Below, in pieces: positions 51,990 through 60,447 of a DNA stretch of 64,000 nucleotides; position 1 is the first letter of the stretch; the number at the start of each line of letters is the position of its first letter. The notes under the pieces are model-generated. The model was not told the DNA's origin and made no database searches. It saw nothing but the letters and a program-made list of their open reading frames with translations. Source of the stretch: Thermohalobaculum sp964475765 (lineage in GTDB: Bacteria; Pseudomonadota; Alphaproteobacteria; Rhodobacterales; Rhodobacteraceae). The DNA lies in the NCBI GenBank assembly GCA_964475765.1, contig CAYYZH010000001.1, positions 16,798-80,797 on the forward strand, given 5' to 3'. The position numbers and the translations under genes were made by a program.

Positions 51990-52807
51990 GCGGGCGCCTC
52001 AACGGCAGGAGATTGACGCTGGCGAAGATAGATTGGAGCGAAAACGCTCTCCTGACGCAATTCCACTTCGCCGCGCTTGGCAAGCTCAAGCGCAGCTGTA
52101 AAAGTACTCGCAATAGCAGAGCGGCGTTTTTCGGGCTCCAGTCCCCAGCCTTCTGGCAGATAGGATACCAACTTGCCCCATTCAGGCATATTTCCAACGA
52201 GAGACTTCAGGCGCTCTAGCGCGGCCTCGACAGCATAGACTTCGCGAGGATCGACGTTGAGCGGTTGATAGTCGTCGCGTGCCTTCACCGATGCGTAGGC
52301 CTTCAGAAGGTCCGAGAGCGACGCGGACCAAGTTGTCTGTCGCCGGACCGTCACCGACTCGGTCATGCCCCGCTTGAAGAAATCCCGCCCTAAATGATCC
52401 CTTGCCATCAACTGGGCGGCGACCCGGCGCATAGCCTCCAGTCGCTCTAGCTGGAAGGCAAGGTGGGCCGCCATGTCCTCTCCGGACATTTCCTCGTCGT
52501 CGTCCTTCGGAAGGAGTAGCCGGGATTTTAGGAAGGCCAGCCATGCCGCCATGACGAGATAGTCTGCCGCCAGTTCGATACGAAGCTTGCGGGCATTCTC
52601 GACGAAGGTGAGATACTGCTCGGCCAGCTTCAGGATCGAGATTTTTGCGAGATCAACCTTTTGCGTGCGCGCCAACGTGAGCAAGAGGTCTAGCGGCCCT
52701 TCGAACCCGTCCACCTCGACCTTGAGGCTTTCGGCATCGATGGCAGCCTGATCGCGCGGCGGTGTGTCGAATGGTGTCTCTTCCTCAATCATGACTGTCT
52801 CAGACAT
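51986..52807 (-). CDS. scpA: Segregation and condensation protein ScpA
   Basis: A 273-residue kleisin that bridges the SMC heads. The N-terminal domain has VEVDGFEGPLDLLLTLARTQ near 30-49 and KVDLAKISILKLAEQYL, and AADYLVMAAWLAFLKSRLLL near 79-98. A C-terminal winged helix ends near 260. The ATG at 52807 overlaps the nagZ stop by eight bases, and its stop overlaps scpB, so nagZ, scpA and scpB are tightly coupled. Confidence 0.93.
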   Translation of the reverse strand: MSETVMIEEETPFDTPPRDQAAIDAESLKVEVDGFEGPLDLLLTLARTQKVDLAKISILKLAEQYLTFVENARKLRIELAADYLVMAAWLAFLKSRLLLPKDDDEEMSGEDMAAHLAFQLERLEAMRRVAAQLMARDHLGRDFFKRGMTESVTVRRQTTWSASLSDLLKAYASVKARDDYQPLNVDPREVYAVEAALERLKSLVGNMPEWGKLVSYLPEGWGLEPEKRRSAIASTFTAALELAKRGEVELRQESVFAPIYLRQRQSPAVEAPA

Positions 52808-53810
52808 GGATACGCTCCCCGGTCAGCGACTCGTACTGATGCGCCGCATCTTTTATGTTCTCAGGATCTGGTTCGCGACGCAGGGCCTCGGCAGCGCGTG
52901 CGCGGCGCAGGGCATCGCCTGCAAGTTGAGGCGTCGCCGATGCGACTGCTTGCATTTCTGCCATCTCGCCATTGCAGTGCAGGATGACGTCGCATCCGGC
53001 GGCTAAGGCGTTCTCCGCCCGAGTATGCATACTCCCGCTGAGCGCCTGCATCGAAAGATCATCAGTCATCAGCAGTCCGTCGAAGCCAATCTCCTGCCGG
53101 ATGATTGCAATGACCTCAGTAGACAATGTGGCGCATGTCGCGGGATCCAACGCCTCAAAGACCACATGCGCCGTCATACCTAACGCCTGATCGGCAAGAG
53201 CCTTAAAGGGCGCAAAGTCAGTTTGCGTCAGGGTTTCCCGAGGGATCGACACTCGGGGTAGTTCAACATGCGAGTCAACACTTGCCCGGCCATGGCCCGG
53301 TATGTGTTTTATCACTGGCAGCACGCCGCCAGCCAGCAAGCTCTCGCAAATCGCCCGGCCGCGGCGAGCGACATCTTCGGCAGCCCGACCGAGGGCTCGC
53401 GCTCCGATCACCTCGTGCCCGCTCTCTATCGGAACATCCAGCAGGGGCGCGCAGTTTACGTCGATACCGACGCTGCGCAGCTCGTCCGCAATTATCCGGT
53501 ATCTCAGCCGTGCTGCAAGTAGTGCGGCATCTTCGTCCGCCCCATCAAAGAGGTTCATCACCGGTTGCCACTGTCGCCAGTGAGGTGGCCCCATACGTGC
53601 GACACGTCCACCTTCCTGATCGATCAGGATTGGCGCATTCCGCCCTACACAATCGCGAAGGTCTGAGGTGAGCTCCCGCAGCTGTACGGGCGTATCTACA
53701 TTTCGGGAGAACAGAATGAACCCCCAGGGGTTTGCCTCCCGGAAAAAACTACGCTCCTCTGGGGTCAGAGACGGACCACCGAGTCCGAGTATCGCAGCAC
53801 GTGCGCTCAA
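52800..53810 (-). CDS. nagZ: Beta-N-acetylhexosaminidase NagZ
   Basis: A 336-residue family 3 glycoside hydrolase that removes GlcNAc from anhydromuropeptides during peptidoglycan recycling. The substrate loop KHIPGHGRASVDSHVELP near 171-188 and the nucleophile Asp in MTDDLSMQAL near 250 are complete. I favour TTG at 53810, which lies 1 base after the SPOR-gene stop and gives the family's N-terminus (SARAAILGLGGPSLTPEE); a GTG at 53846 would overlap that gene by 35 bases. It overlaps scpA by eight bases. Confidence 0.9.
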   Translation of the reverse strand: MSARAAILGLGGPSLTPEERSFFREANPWGFILFSRNVDTPVQLRELTSDLRDCVGRNAPILIDQEGGRVARMGPPHWRQWQPVMNLFDGADEDAALLAARLRYRIIADELRSVGIDVNCAPLLDVPIESGHEVIGARALGRAAEDVARRGRAICESLLAGGVLPVIKHIPGHGRASVDSHVELPRVSIPRETLTQTDFAPFKALADQALGMTAHVVFEALDPATCATLSTEVIAIIRQEIGFDGLLMTDDLSMQALSGSMHTRAENALAAGCDVILHCNGEMAEMQAVASATPQLAGDALRRARAAEALRREPDPENIKDAAHQYESLTGERIHV

Positions 53811-53811
53811 C

Positions 53812-54900
53812 TCAGGTGTTCCGCGCCACGATGCAATCCTGACCACGTGCCTTGAGCGCCTGACATACGGCGCGGGCCTCCGAGCGGTCCTTGAACGGAC
53901 CGACGCGTAGACGGTAAAATTTCGTACCGCCCGAAACAGTGGTCTGTACCGCTAAGGCCCGGTCACGCAGGATATCCGAATTTGCCTTGTAGATCTGTTG
54001 CCATTGCCTGCGGATCTGGGCTTCATCCGGATTAGCTGCAAGTTGAATCTGAACCGCCGAGGCAGCCGCCAGTTTTGCAAGATTGCTTTCGGTCTGGCTT
54101 TCCTCAACAGCAGCATCCCGCACGCGTGCGAGAAGATTGGCAGGTCTGCGCGGAGCTTGTGGACTGGAAGCCGGGGCCTGCTCAGTGCCAGTACCACGCG
54201 GGATCTCGGGTTCTTCTTCGGCCTTTGTCTCGGTCGTCAGCAGCGCAAGCTGTTCGCCGTCCCCTGTGGTTTCAGACCCCGTTGATTGCGTGGTATCGCC
54301 GTTTTCTCGCGCGGTTTCAGTTGCCTGATTGACCAGCCGGTCGATTTCGTTCTGTGTCTCGGTCGAATTTGAAAGGTCAGTCTCGGCCTGAGTGGTATCT
54401 GACGGTGCGGCGCTCGCCGTCGTCTCCGCCAATGTCTGTTGCGCTTGCGAGGACGACTGAGATGGCTCCGGCGTAACCACAGCTTCGGTGCGGTCGGTCT
54501 GCCGAATGATCGGTTTCGGCGGAGGTGCCTGCTCTGTCGTTGGCAAAGTTCCCATCGCGACATCCTCGCGCCGGGGCGTGGCGGGCGCGGGAGCGATTAC
54601 AGCAGCCACAGAACTGGCCGGTTCACTTTCGGCCACTTCATAGCTGGTGATTTCCTGATGCGGTGTTACGGCGCCGCCCGGATCGTCGGGCCTGACCTTC
54701 GCCGGCTCCAGCGCCGCGCGAATAATCGGTATGTTCTGTGCGTCACGAACTCCGAGCCGGTAGAACCAAACACCGAGTGTCAGCAACAGCGCCAGCGCCA
54801 CGAAGGCCCCGAGTGCTGTCGAAAGCACACCTTTGAAATTAGCAAAGCGCGAGGCACCCTTCTCGGGCGCATCGAACTCATCCTGAGTCAATTCCGTCAT
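53812..54900 (-). CDS. SPOR domain-containing membrane protein
   Basis: A 362-residue protein. An N-terminal cytoplasmic tail is followed by one membrane helix (about 26-47, STALGAFVALALLLTLGVWF), a long Pro/Ala/Thr-rich linker and a C-terminal SPOR domain (about 285-362, with FYRLRVGPFKDRSEARAVCQ). SPOR domains bind denuded glycan strands at the septum, so a cell-division role is likely. I chose ATG at 54900 (MTELTQDEF). It lies between argS and nagZ, the usual Rhodobacterales order. Confidence 0.87.
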   Translation of the reverse strand: MTELTQDEFDAPEKGASRFANFKGVLSTALGAFVALALLLTLGVWFYRLGVRDAQNIPIIRAALEPAKVRPDDPGGAVTPHQEITSYEVAESEPASSVAAVIAPAPATPRREDVAMGTLPTTEQAPPPKPIIRQTDRTEAVVTPEPSQSSSQAQQTLAETTASAAPSDTTQAETDLSNSTETQNEIDRLVNQATETARENGDTTQSTGSETTGDGEQLALLTTETKAEEEPEIPRGTGTEQAPASSPQAPRRPANLLARVRDAAVEESQTESNLAKLAAASAVQIQLAANPDEAQIRRQWQQIYKANSDILRDRALAVQTTVSGGTKFYRLRVGPFKDRSEARAVCQALKARGQDCIVARNT

Positions 54901-54977
54901 CGCGAAGCCCAGCCTGTTTTCACCCCACATCTTGGGGGTGTCTTCTGCCCTGACCCCTACCCGCGCCTATTGACGTC

Positions 54978-56720
54978 TCACATTTCACTCATCGGGGTCA
55001 CGCCCAGAATACCAAGACCTGCCGAAATAACAACTCTCACGGACATCACCAGCGCAAGACGTGCTTTACCGAGTTCAGTGTTGTCCGCCTGAACGAACCT
55101 GAGAGACGGTTCATCCTGACCACGGTTCCATTGAGCATTAAAGTCTGACGCGAGATCATAAAGATAGAAGGTCAATCGGTGCGGCTCGTGGTGAGCCGCT
55201 GCCGTTTCGATCAGGCGCGGCCATTCAGCCAACCTGCGCATCAGCGCAATCTCACCCGGATCATCAAGCAGAGAAAGATCAGCAGAGGTCAGCTCATCAG
55301 CACCCGGCGCAAGCGCCTCTTCAGCCGCGCGGCGAAAAGCGGAATACGTCCGAGCATGGGCGTATTGCACATACCAGACCGGGTTCTCTTTTGCCTGTTC
55401 CAGCGCCTTGGTAAAATCGAAATCAAGCGGCGCATCGTTCTTGCGGGTCAGCATGGTAAACCGGGTCACGTCTGATCCAACTTCATCCATTACATCACGA
55501 AGTGTCACAAAAGTCCCTGCGCGCTTGGACATTTTGAATTCGGCGCCGTCCTTAAAGAGTCGCACAAGCTGGCAGAGTTTGATCTCGAGCGGCACCTTCT
55601 CTTCGGACAAGGCAGCCACCGCGGCCTTCATCCGTTTGACATAACCGCCATGGTCCGCGCCGAGAATGTCGATCAGGAGGTCATAACCCCGGTCGATCTT
55701 ATCTTTGTGGTAGGCGATATCCGGTGCGAAATAGGTCCACCCCCCATCGGCCTTCATGATTGGACGGTCGACATCGTCACCGAACTCCGTTGACTTGAAG
55801 AGCGTCTGCGGGCGTGGCTCCCAGTCCTCGGGCTTCATGCCCTTAGGCGGCTCAAGTACACCGACATAAACAAGGTCTCGCGCCTTGAGTGTTTCCAGGG
55901 CGGCCTGGATCGGCCCGTTTCCATAGAGCGATTTCTCCGAGAAAAACCGGTCCATGTGAACGCCCAATGTGCCGAGATCCTCACGGATCAGATCCATCAT
56001 CGCCTCGGTTGCGAATTCGCGCACTTGTGGCAACCAAGTCTCTTCCGGTGCATTCATGAGCGAATCCCCATGTTTTTCACGCAGGGATTCGCCGACGGGA
56101 ACGAGGTAATCGCCGGGATAGAGGCCGTCCGCGATCTGGATTTCCTCGCCGTTGGCCTCGCGGTAACGCAGATAGACCGAGCGGGCGAGCACGTCGACCT
56201 GTGCGCCGCCATCGTTGATGTAGTATTCGCGCGTCACGTCCCAGCCGGCGAAGTCCAGCAGGCCCGCCAATGCATCGCCAAAGACGGCGCCGCGCGTATG
56301 GCCAACGTGAAGCGGCCCTGTGGGGTTTGCAGAGACAAACTCGACGTTCACCGTTTTGCCAGCCCCATCAGTCGAGCGACCGAAGTCACCCCCTTCCATC
56401 AAAACCGCGCGGACTACGCTTTGCCAAGCAGCCTCGGGCAGACGCAGATTTATAAACCCGGGACCGGCTACGATGGCCTCGCCGACCGTATCGAGGGTAC
56501 GCAGTTTCTCAGCCAGGGCTTCGGCCAGGTCACGCGGCTTGGTTTTCGCTTGCTTGGCCAGAACCATCGCGGCGTTCGTGGCCATATCGCCATGCGCCGG
56601 ATCGCGGGGCGGCTCGACCGTGACGGGACCGAGATTGAGACCGTCCGGTAGGACACCTTCCCCAACCAACGCAGCCAAAGCGCCATCGACTTGAGATTTC
56701 ATCTCGGCAAAGAGGTTCAT
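54978..56720 (-). CDS. argS: Arginine--tRNA ligase
   Basis: A 580-residue class I synthetase. The HIGH motif appears as HVGH in NPTGPLHVGHTRG near 131 and the KMSK motif as KMSKRAGT near 402; the N-terminal Add-1 domain (1-100) and the C-terminal anticodon-binding domain with NARTYSAFRRA-like helices are present. The ATG at 56720 lies 14 bases after the dgt stop. Its stop precedes the SPOR gene by 77 bases. Confidence 0.95.
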   Translation of the reverse strand: MNLFAEMKSQVDGALAALVGEGVLPDGLNLGPVTVEPPRDPAHGDMATNAAMVLAKQAKTKPRDLAEALAEKLRTLDTVGEAIVAGPGFINLRLPEAAWQSVVRAVLMEGGDFGRSTDGAGKTVNVEFVSANPTGPLHVGHTRGAVFGDALAGLLDFAGWDVTREYYINDGGAQVDVLARSVYLRYREANGEEIQIADGLYPGDYLVPVGESLREKHGDSLMNAPEETWLPQVREFATEAMMDLIREDLGTLGVHMDRFFSEKSLYGNGPIQAALETLKARDLVYVGVLEPPKGMKPEDWEPRPQTLFKSTEFGDDVDRPIMKADGGWTYFAPDIAYHKDKIDRGYDLLIDILGADHGGYVKRMKAAVAALSEEKVPLEIKLCQLVRLFKDGAEFKMSKRAGTFVTLRDVMDEVGSDVTRFTMLTRKNDAPLDFDFTKALEQAKENPVWYVQYAHARTYSAFRRAAEEALAPGADELTSADLSLLDDPGEIALMRRLAEWPRLIETAAAHHEPHRLTFYLYDLASDFNAQWNRGQDEPSLRFVQADNTELGKARLALVMSVRVVISAGLGILGVTPMSEM

Positions 56721-56734
56721 ATCGGTATCCAGGT

Positions 56735-57919
56735 TCAGGCGCGCGCACGTGGATCGGTCAGGACCCGGTGCTCTTCCAGCGCAAAGCGGTCAGTCATGCC
56801 CGCGATATAGTCGGCGATCACCCGGGCCTGCAATGTCTCGTTTGCCGCGGTCTCGGCGGCGCTCTGCCATTGCGGCGGAAGCAGACCCGGATCGGCAAGG
56901 AAAAGGGAGAAGAGATCCCGCACCACATCGGTAGCCTTCGCGCGCATACGCTTAACCCGATAGTGGCGATACATGTGGGCGAAGAGGAAGTCCTTGATCT
57001 CGCGGACCATGGCCCACATCGGCTCCGAGAACGCAATCACCGGATTTGGCAAAGCCTGCACGTCGGACATGATTTGGGGGGCCACAGCCGACAAACGCTC
57101 TCGCGACTGACCAACCACATCCTCAACCATCAACCCGAATACGCGGCGCAACGCCTCGTGACGCAGTCGCGACAGCTCAAGCCCCGGCCATTTCGCATCG
57201 ACTTCGGCAAAGCAACGCCCGACCAGCGGCAGATCGCTCAACTCTGCCTCCTGAAGCAATCCGGCCCGTAGACCGTCATGGAGATCATGGTGGACATAAG
57301 CGATGTCGTCCGAGAGTGCCGCAACCTGTGCCTCCGCACTGGCCTGGGTGTGCAGTTCCAGATCGTGCCGCCCCGTATAGGACGCAATGAAGGGCGGAAG
57401 ATCCGCGAGCGATGCCTCGGCAGAGGCCAGAAGCGGACCATTGTGCTTGGCGATCCCCTCGAGACTTTCCCAGGTGAGATTCAAGCCGTCAAACGCCGCG
57501 TAATGGCACTCCAGATCGGTCACAATCTTCAAAGCCTGTGCGTTGTGATCAAACCCTCCAAAGTCCGTCATACATTCTGCCAGAACATCCTCGCCCGTAT
57601 GCCCAAACGGCGGATGCCCGAGGTCGTGTGCGAGTGCAACGGCCTCAGCCAGGTCTTCGTTCAGCCGTAGGGTTCGCGCGATTGTCCGCGCGATCTGTGC
57701 AACTTCGATAGAATGGGTCAGACGTGTGCGGTAGTAGTCCCCCTCGTGCTCAACAAACACTTGGGTCTTGTGTTTCAGACGCCGAAAGGCTGAGGAATGG
57801 ATGATCCGGTCGCGGTCGCGCTGAAATGGAGTGCGATGCAGGCTGGGCGGCTCGTCATGCAGCCTTCCCCGACTGGTTGCCGCATTTGCAGCGAACTTTT
57901 CCAGATTTTCCTGATCCAT
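56735..57919 (-). CDS. dgt: Deoxyguanosinetriphosphate triphosphohydrolase-like protein
   Basis: A 394-residue HD-domain protein of the dGTPase family, which releases triphosphate from dNTPs and limits the pool. Metal-site motifs are RLTHSIEVAQIARTIA near 68-83 and ALAHDLGHPPFGHTGED near 96-112. The N-terminal HDEPPSLHRTPFQRDRDRII is typical. It diverges from the iron-sulfur gene across 84 bases and precedes argS by 14 bases. Confidence 0.92.
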   Translation of the reverse strand: MDQENLEKFAANAATSRGRLHDEPPSLHRTPFQRDRDRIIHSSAFRRLKHKTQVFVEHEGDYYRTRLTHSIEVAQIARTIARTLRLNEDLAEAVALAHDLGHPPFGHTGEDVLAECMTDFGGFDHNAQALKIVTDLECHYAAFDGLNLTWESLEGIAKHNGPLLASAEASLADLPPFIASYTGRHDLELHTQASAEAQVAALSDDIAYVHHDLHDGLRAGLLQEAELSDLPLVGRCFAEVDAKWPGLELSRLRHEALRRVFGLMVEDVVGQSRERLSAVAPQIMSDVQALPNPVIAFSEPMWAMVREIKDFLFAHMYRHYRVKRMRAKATDVVRDLFSLFLADPGLLPPQWQSAAETAANETLQARVIADYIAGMTDRFALEEHRVLTDPRARA

Positions 57920-58003
57920 GCCTGTGCGCCGGCGTCCTCTTGTGCCTGATAGGGCCAGTGTTACATACTACGTGCGCTATAAACGATCCCGGAAGGCAGA
58001 AAA

Positions 58004-58375
58004 ATGGATCACGCCATTCCAGACCTGAAGTCTCCGGCCACTGGAAGCCCCGGAGGTGTCGTCGTGACCGAACGGGCATTTTCACGCCTTGCCGAGATTG
58101 AGGATAGTTCGGGTGAACGCAAAGCGTTGAGAGTTGCCGTACTAGGCGGTGGTTGCTCCGGCTTTCAGTATGAGTTCCTTCTGGAGGATGCCGGCGATGA
58201 GGCCGATCTTGTTCTCGAAGGCCAAGGACAGCGGGTTTTGATCGATCCTGAAAGCCTACCATTCCTCTCCGGTTCGGTGATCGACTTCAAGGACGAGTTG
58301 ATCGGCGCACGCTTCGCCGTTGAAAATCCCAACGCGACATCGACCTGTGGCTGCGGCACCTCTTTCTCCGTCTGA
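58004..58375 (+). CDS. erpA: A-type iron-sulfur carrier (ErpA/IscA family)
   Basis: A 123-residue protein of the HesB/IscA family. The cluster ligands are the Cys in GGGCSGFQYEF near 49 and the pair in TCGCGTSF near 115-117. It would hand [2Fe-2S] or [4Fe-4S] clusters to apoproteins. The N-terminal 20 residues are a Pro/Gly-rich extension. The ATG at 58004 follows GGAAGGCAG. It is followed by xthA after 47 bases, an arrangement seen in other Rhodobacterales. Confidence 0.9.
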   Translation: MDHAIPDLKSPATGSPGGVVVTERAFSRLAEIEDSSGERKALRVAVLGGGCSGFQYEFLLEDAGDEADLVLEGQGQRVLIDPESLPFLSGSVIDFKDELIGARFAVENPNATSTCGCGTSFSV

Positions 58376-58422
58376 CCACTGGCACACTTGACTTCGATCG
58401 CGACGGCGTTGACCAAGACGCC

Positions 58423-59205
58423 ATGAAGATTGCGACATTCAACATCAATGGGATCAAGGCGCGGTTGCCTGCCTTGGTGGATTGGCTACGCGAGGCGTCC
58501 CCTGATGTGGCGCTCCTCCAAGAAATAAAATCGGTCGATGAGGCGTTTCCTCGGATGGAGATCGAGGAGCTTGGCTACAATGTCGAGACCCACGGTCAAA
58601 AGGGTTTCAACGGCGTTGCGATCCTCTCGAAGCTGCCGATCGAGGATGTCAGCCGGGGACTTCCGGGCGATGAGACCGACGAGCAGGCACGCTGGATCGA
58701 GGCGACGATCAGTGGAGAAACCAGCGCGGTGCGGGTTTGCGGGCTCTATCTTCCGAACGGGAATCCCGCTCCGGGACCAAAGTTCGACTATAAGATTTCT
58801 TGGATGGAGCGGCTCGAGGCCCGCGCACGGGAGCTCTTGGCCTCCGAAGAGCCGGTCGTTCTGGCAGGAGACTACAACGCTATTCCCGAAGATCGCGACG
58901 CGGCGCGCCCGGACGATTGGCGCGACGATGCATTGTTTAGGCCGGAAACGCTGGCGGCGTTCCGCCGATTGCTGAACCTTGGGTACACGGACGCCCTGCG
59001 TGAGACCAATCAGGACGATGAGGTCTATACATTTTGGGACTATCAGGCAGGAGCGTGGGACAAGAACGATGGCATCCGCATCGACCATCTGCTGCTCAGC
59101 CCTCAGGCTGCGGATTGTCTAAAGGCGGCTCGTGTTGACGCAGAAGTGCGTGGCCGCGAGAAGCCCTCGGACCATGTGCCGGTCTGGATCGAGCTTGACC
59201 TCTAG
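58423..59205 (+). CDS. xthA: Exodeoxyribonuclease III
   Basis: A 260-residue AP endonuclease and 3'-to-5' exonuclease of base-excision repair. The motifs KIATFNINGIKARLP, LQEIKSVD near 36, AGDYNAIPED near 151 and SDHVPVW near 248 carry the metal and catalytic residues. The start ATG at 58423 gives the standard N-terminus. It converges on an unrelated lipoprotein gene with 25 bases between stops. Confidence 0.94.
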   Translation: MKIATFNINGIKARLPALVDWLREASPDVALLQEIKSVDEAFPRMEIEELGYNVETHGQKGFNGVAILSKLPIEDVSRGLPGDETDEQARWIEATISGETSAVRVCGLYLPNGNPAPGPKFDYKISWMERLEARARELLASEEPVVLAGDYNAIPEDRDAARPDDWRDDALFRPETLAAFRRLLNLGYTDALRETNQDDEVYTFWDYQAGAWDKNDGIRIDHLLLSPQAADCLKAARVDAEVRGREKPSDHVPVWIELDL

Positions 59206-59230
59206 GCTGTGTGTCTTTCGACGGTGAGCC

Positions 59231-60436
59231 CTAAGCGCGCTGTGGTCGCACTGGCGCCAGTGGAGCCGATTGCGGTGCGTTCTTTGTAGCAGGCGAATCG
59301 CTTTGCTCTCTACTTTCGGGTTCCTCAGCCGGATTTGTCAGCACCGTTTGCACCGCTTCCGGAACCGTCGGGACGTCAGTTGCCGGTGCCGGTTGAGGCT
59401 CGGGTGCTCCAACACCCAAATCAGGCCGGACCGGCGGGATGACCACACCCGCGATCAGCGTGGCGTTGTCCTTGGCCTCGGCATCCTCCTGCTCCGCCAA
59501 GCCGATGCTCTCATCGGAAAGGTCCTCTTCAGCAGGACCACCGAGAGCCGGCCTCGCCGGCGGAGCTGGCCATGTCGATCCGTCGACCTCATTCTCGGCT
59601 GTTACAATCAGGGCTTCGGTCTCAAGATCTGAAATGAGCTGCTCCTCAGCCGGATCCAGCGCCCTCGGACGCGGAGTGCGCTCAGCGATTAGCGTACGCT
59701 CCTCATTGATCGGCAAGCGGTTGGCTGTGCGAAGCTTGCGGACCTGACTGACAAGGTAGCCCAGCATCTCTTTTTCAGTCATCGGCCGATCACGAAATCC
59801 GCTGATCGTCACGACGGCAAGCCGGTCGTTAAGTTCAACGAAGGCGCGCCAGAATTTTGGAGCAAACAGAGGAACCGAGCTTGCGTTCTTGTCTTCAACC
59901 AACAGGTAAAGGCTATCCCCAACTTGCCGTGTAGCCTCGACGCTCACGCTATCAGAGTTCCCACCCCGGCCGAGCATCTTGCGCCCATCTGGCGTGTCAA
60001 GAAATGCTTGGAGTTCCTCAAGGTTACTGGACGATCCACCGCTGCCAAAAGCAGGCCCGCCAGATACCGATACCGTCAAAAAGCCGGGCAGTCCTTTGGG
60101 GAGTTGCAATTCCCCATTTGCGCTGCGGTTTCGAGAACCGCTCGCTTCACTGAGAGCGCAATCTCCGATCAGCGCAAACGCCGAACGTCCGCTGGTTTCA
60201 ATTGATTCTTCTGCCAGACAGAACCCATTCGCCGGTTCGATCGCCACTTGACGGCCATTGGCGGAGACGACAGCCCGACTATGGTTGGCCGAGATCACTT
60301 CGAAGGGTCCCTGGCGCACCCGATCCAACTCAGCCTCACGACTACTGAATCCGCGGGCATCACAGCCCGCAAGAAGACTCGCTGCAAATGCAACCGCACA
60401 ACAACCGACACCACCACGCAACACGAACTCAAACAC
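59231..60436 (-). CDS. Lipoprotein of unknown function
   Basis: A 401-residue protein with a signal peptide ending in a lipobox: AFAASLLAGC, Cys near 25. The middle part (about 30-260) looks folded, with conserved-looking QLPKGLPGFLTVSVSGG, then a Pro/Ala/Glu-rich tail that resembles a periplasmic linker. I recognise no family. The start is GTG at 60436 with GAGGAG about 8 bases upstream; 49 earlier open codons lie over the ilvD end and are discarded. It follows ilvD by 11 bases, so it may be co-transcribed with it. Confidence 0.72.
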   Translation of the reverse strand: MFEFVLRGGVGCCAVAFAASLLAGCDARGFSSREAELDRVRQGPFEVISANHSRAVVSANGRQVAIEPANGFCLAEESIETSGRSAFALIGDCALSEASGSRNRSANGELQLPKGLPGFLTVSVSGGPAFGSGGSSSNLEELQAFLDTPDGRKMLGRGGNSDSVSVEATRQVGDSLYLLVEDKNASSVPLFAPKFWRAFVELNDRLAVVTISGFRDRPMTEKEMLGYLVSQVRKLRTANRLPINEERTLIAERTPRPRALDPAEEQLISDLETEALIVTAENEVDGSTWPAPPARPALGGPAEEDLSDESIGLAEQEDAEAKDNATLIAGVVIPPVRPDLGVGAPEPQPAPATDVPTVPEAVQTVLTNPAEEPESREQSDSPATKNAPQSAPLAPVRPQRA

Positions 60437-60447
60437 TGCTTTGCTCC

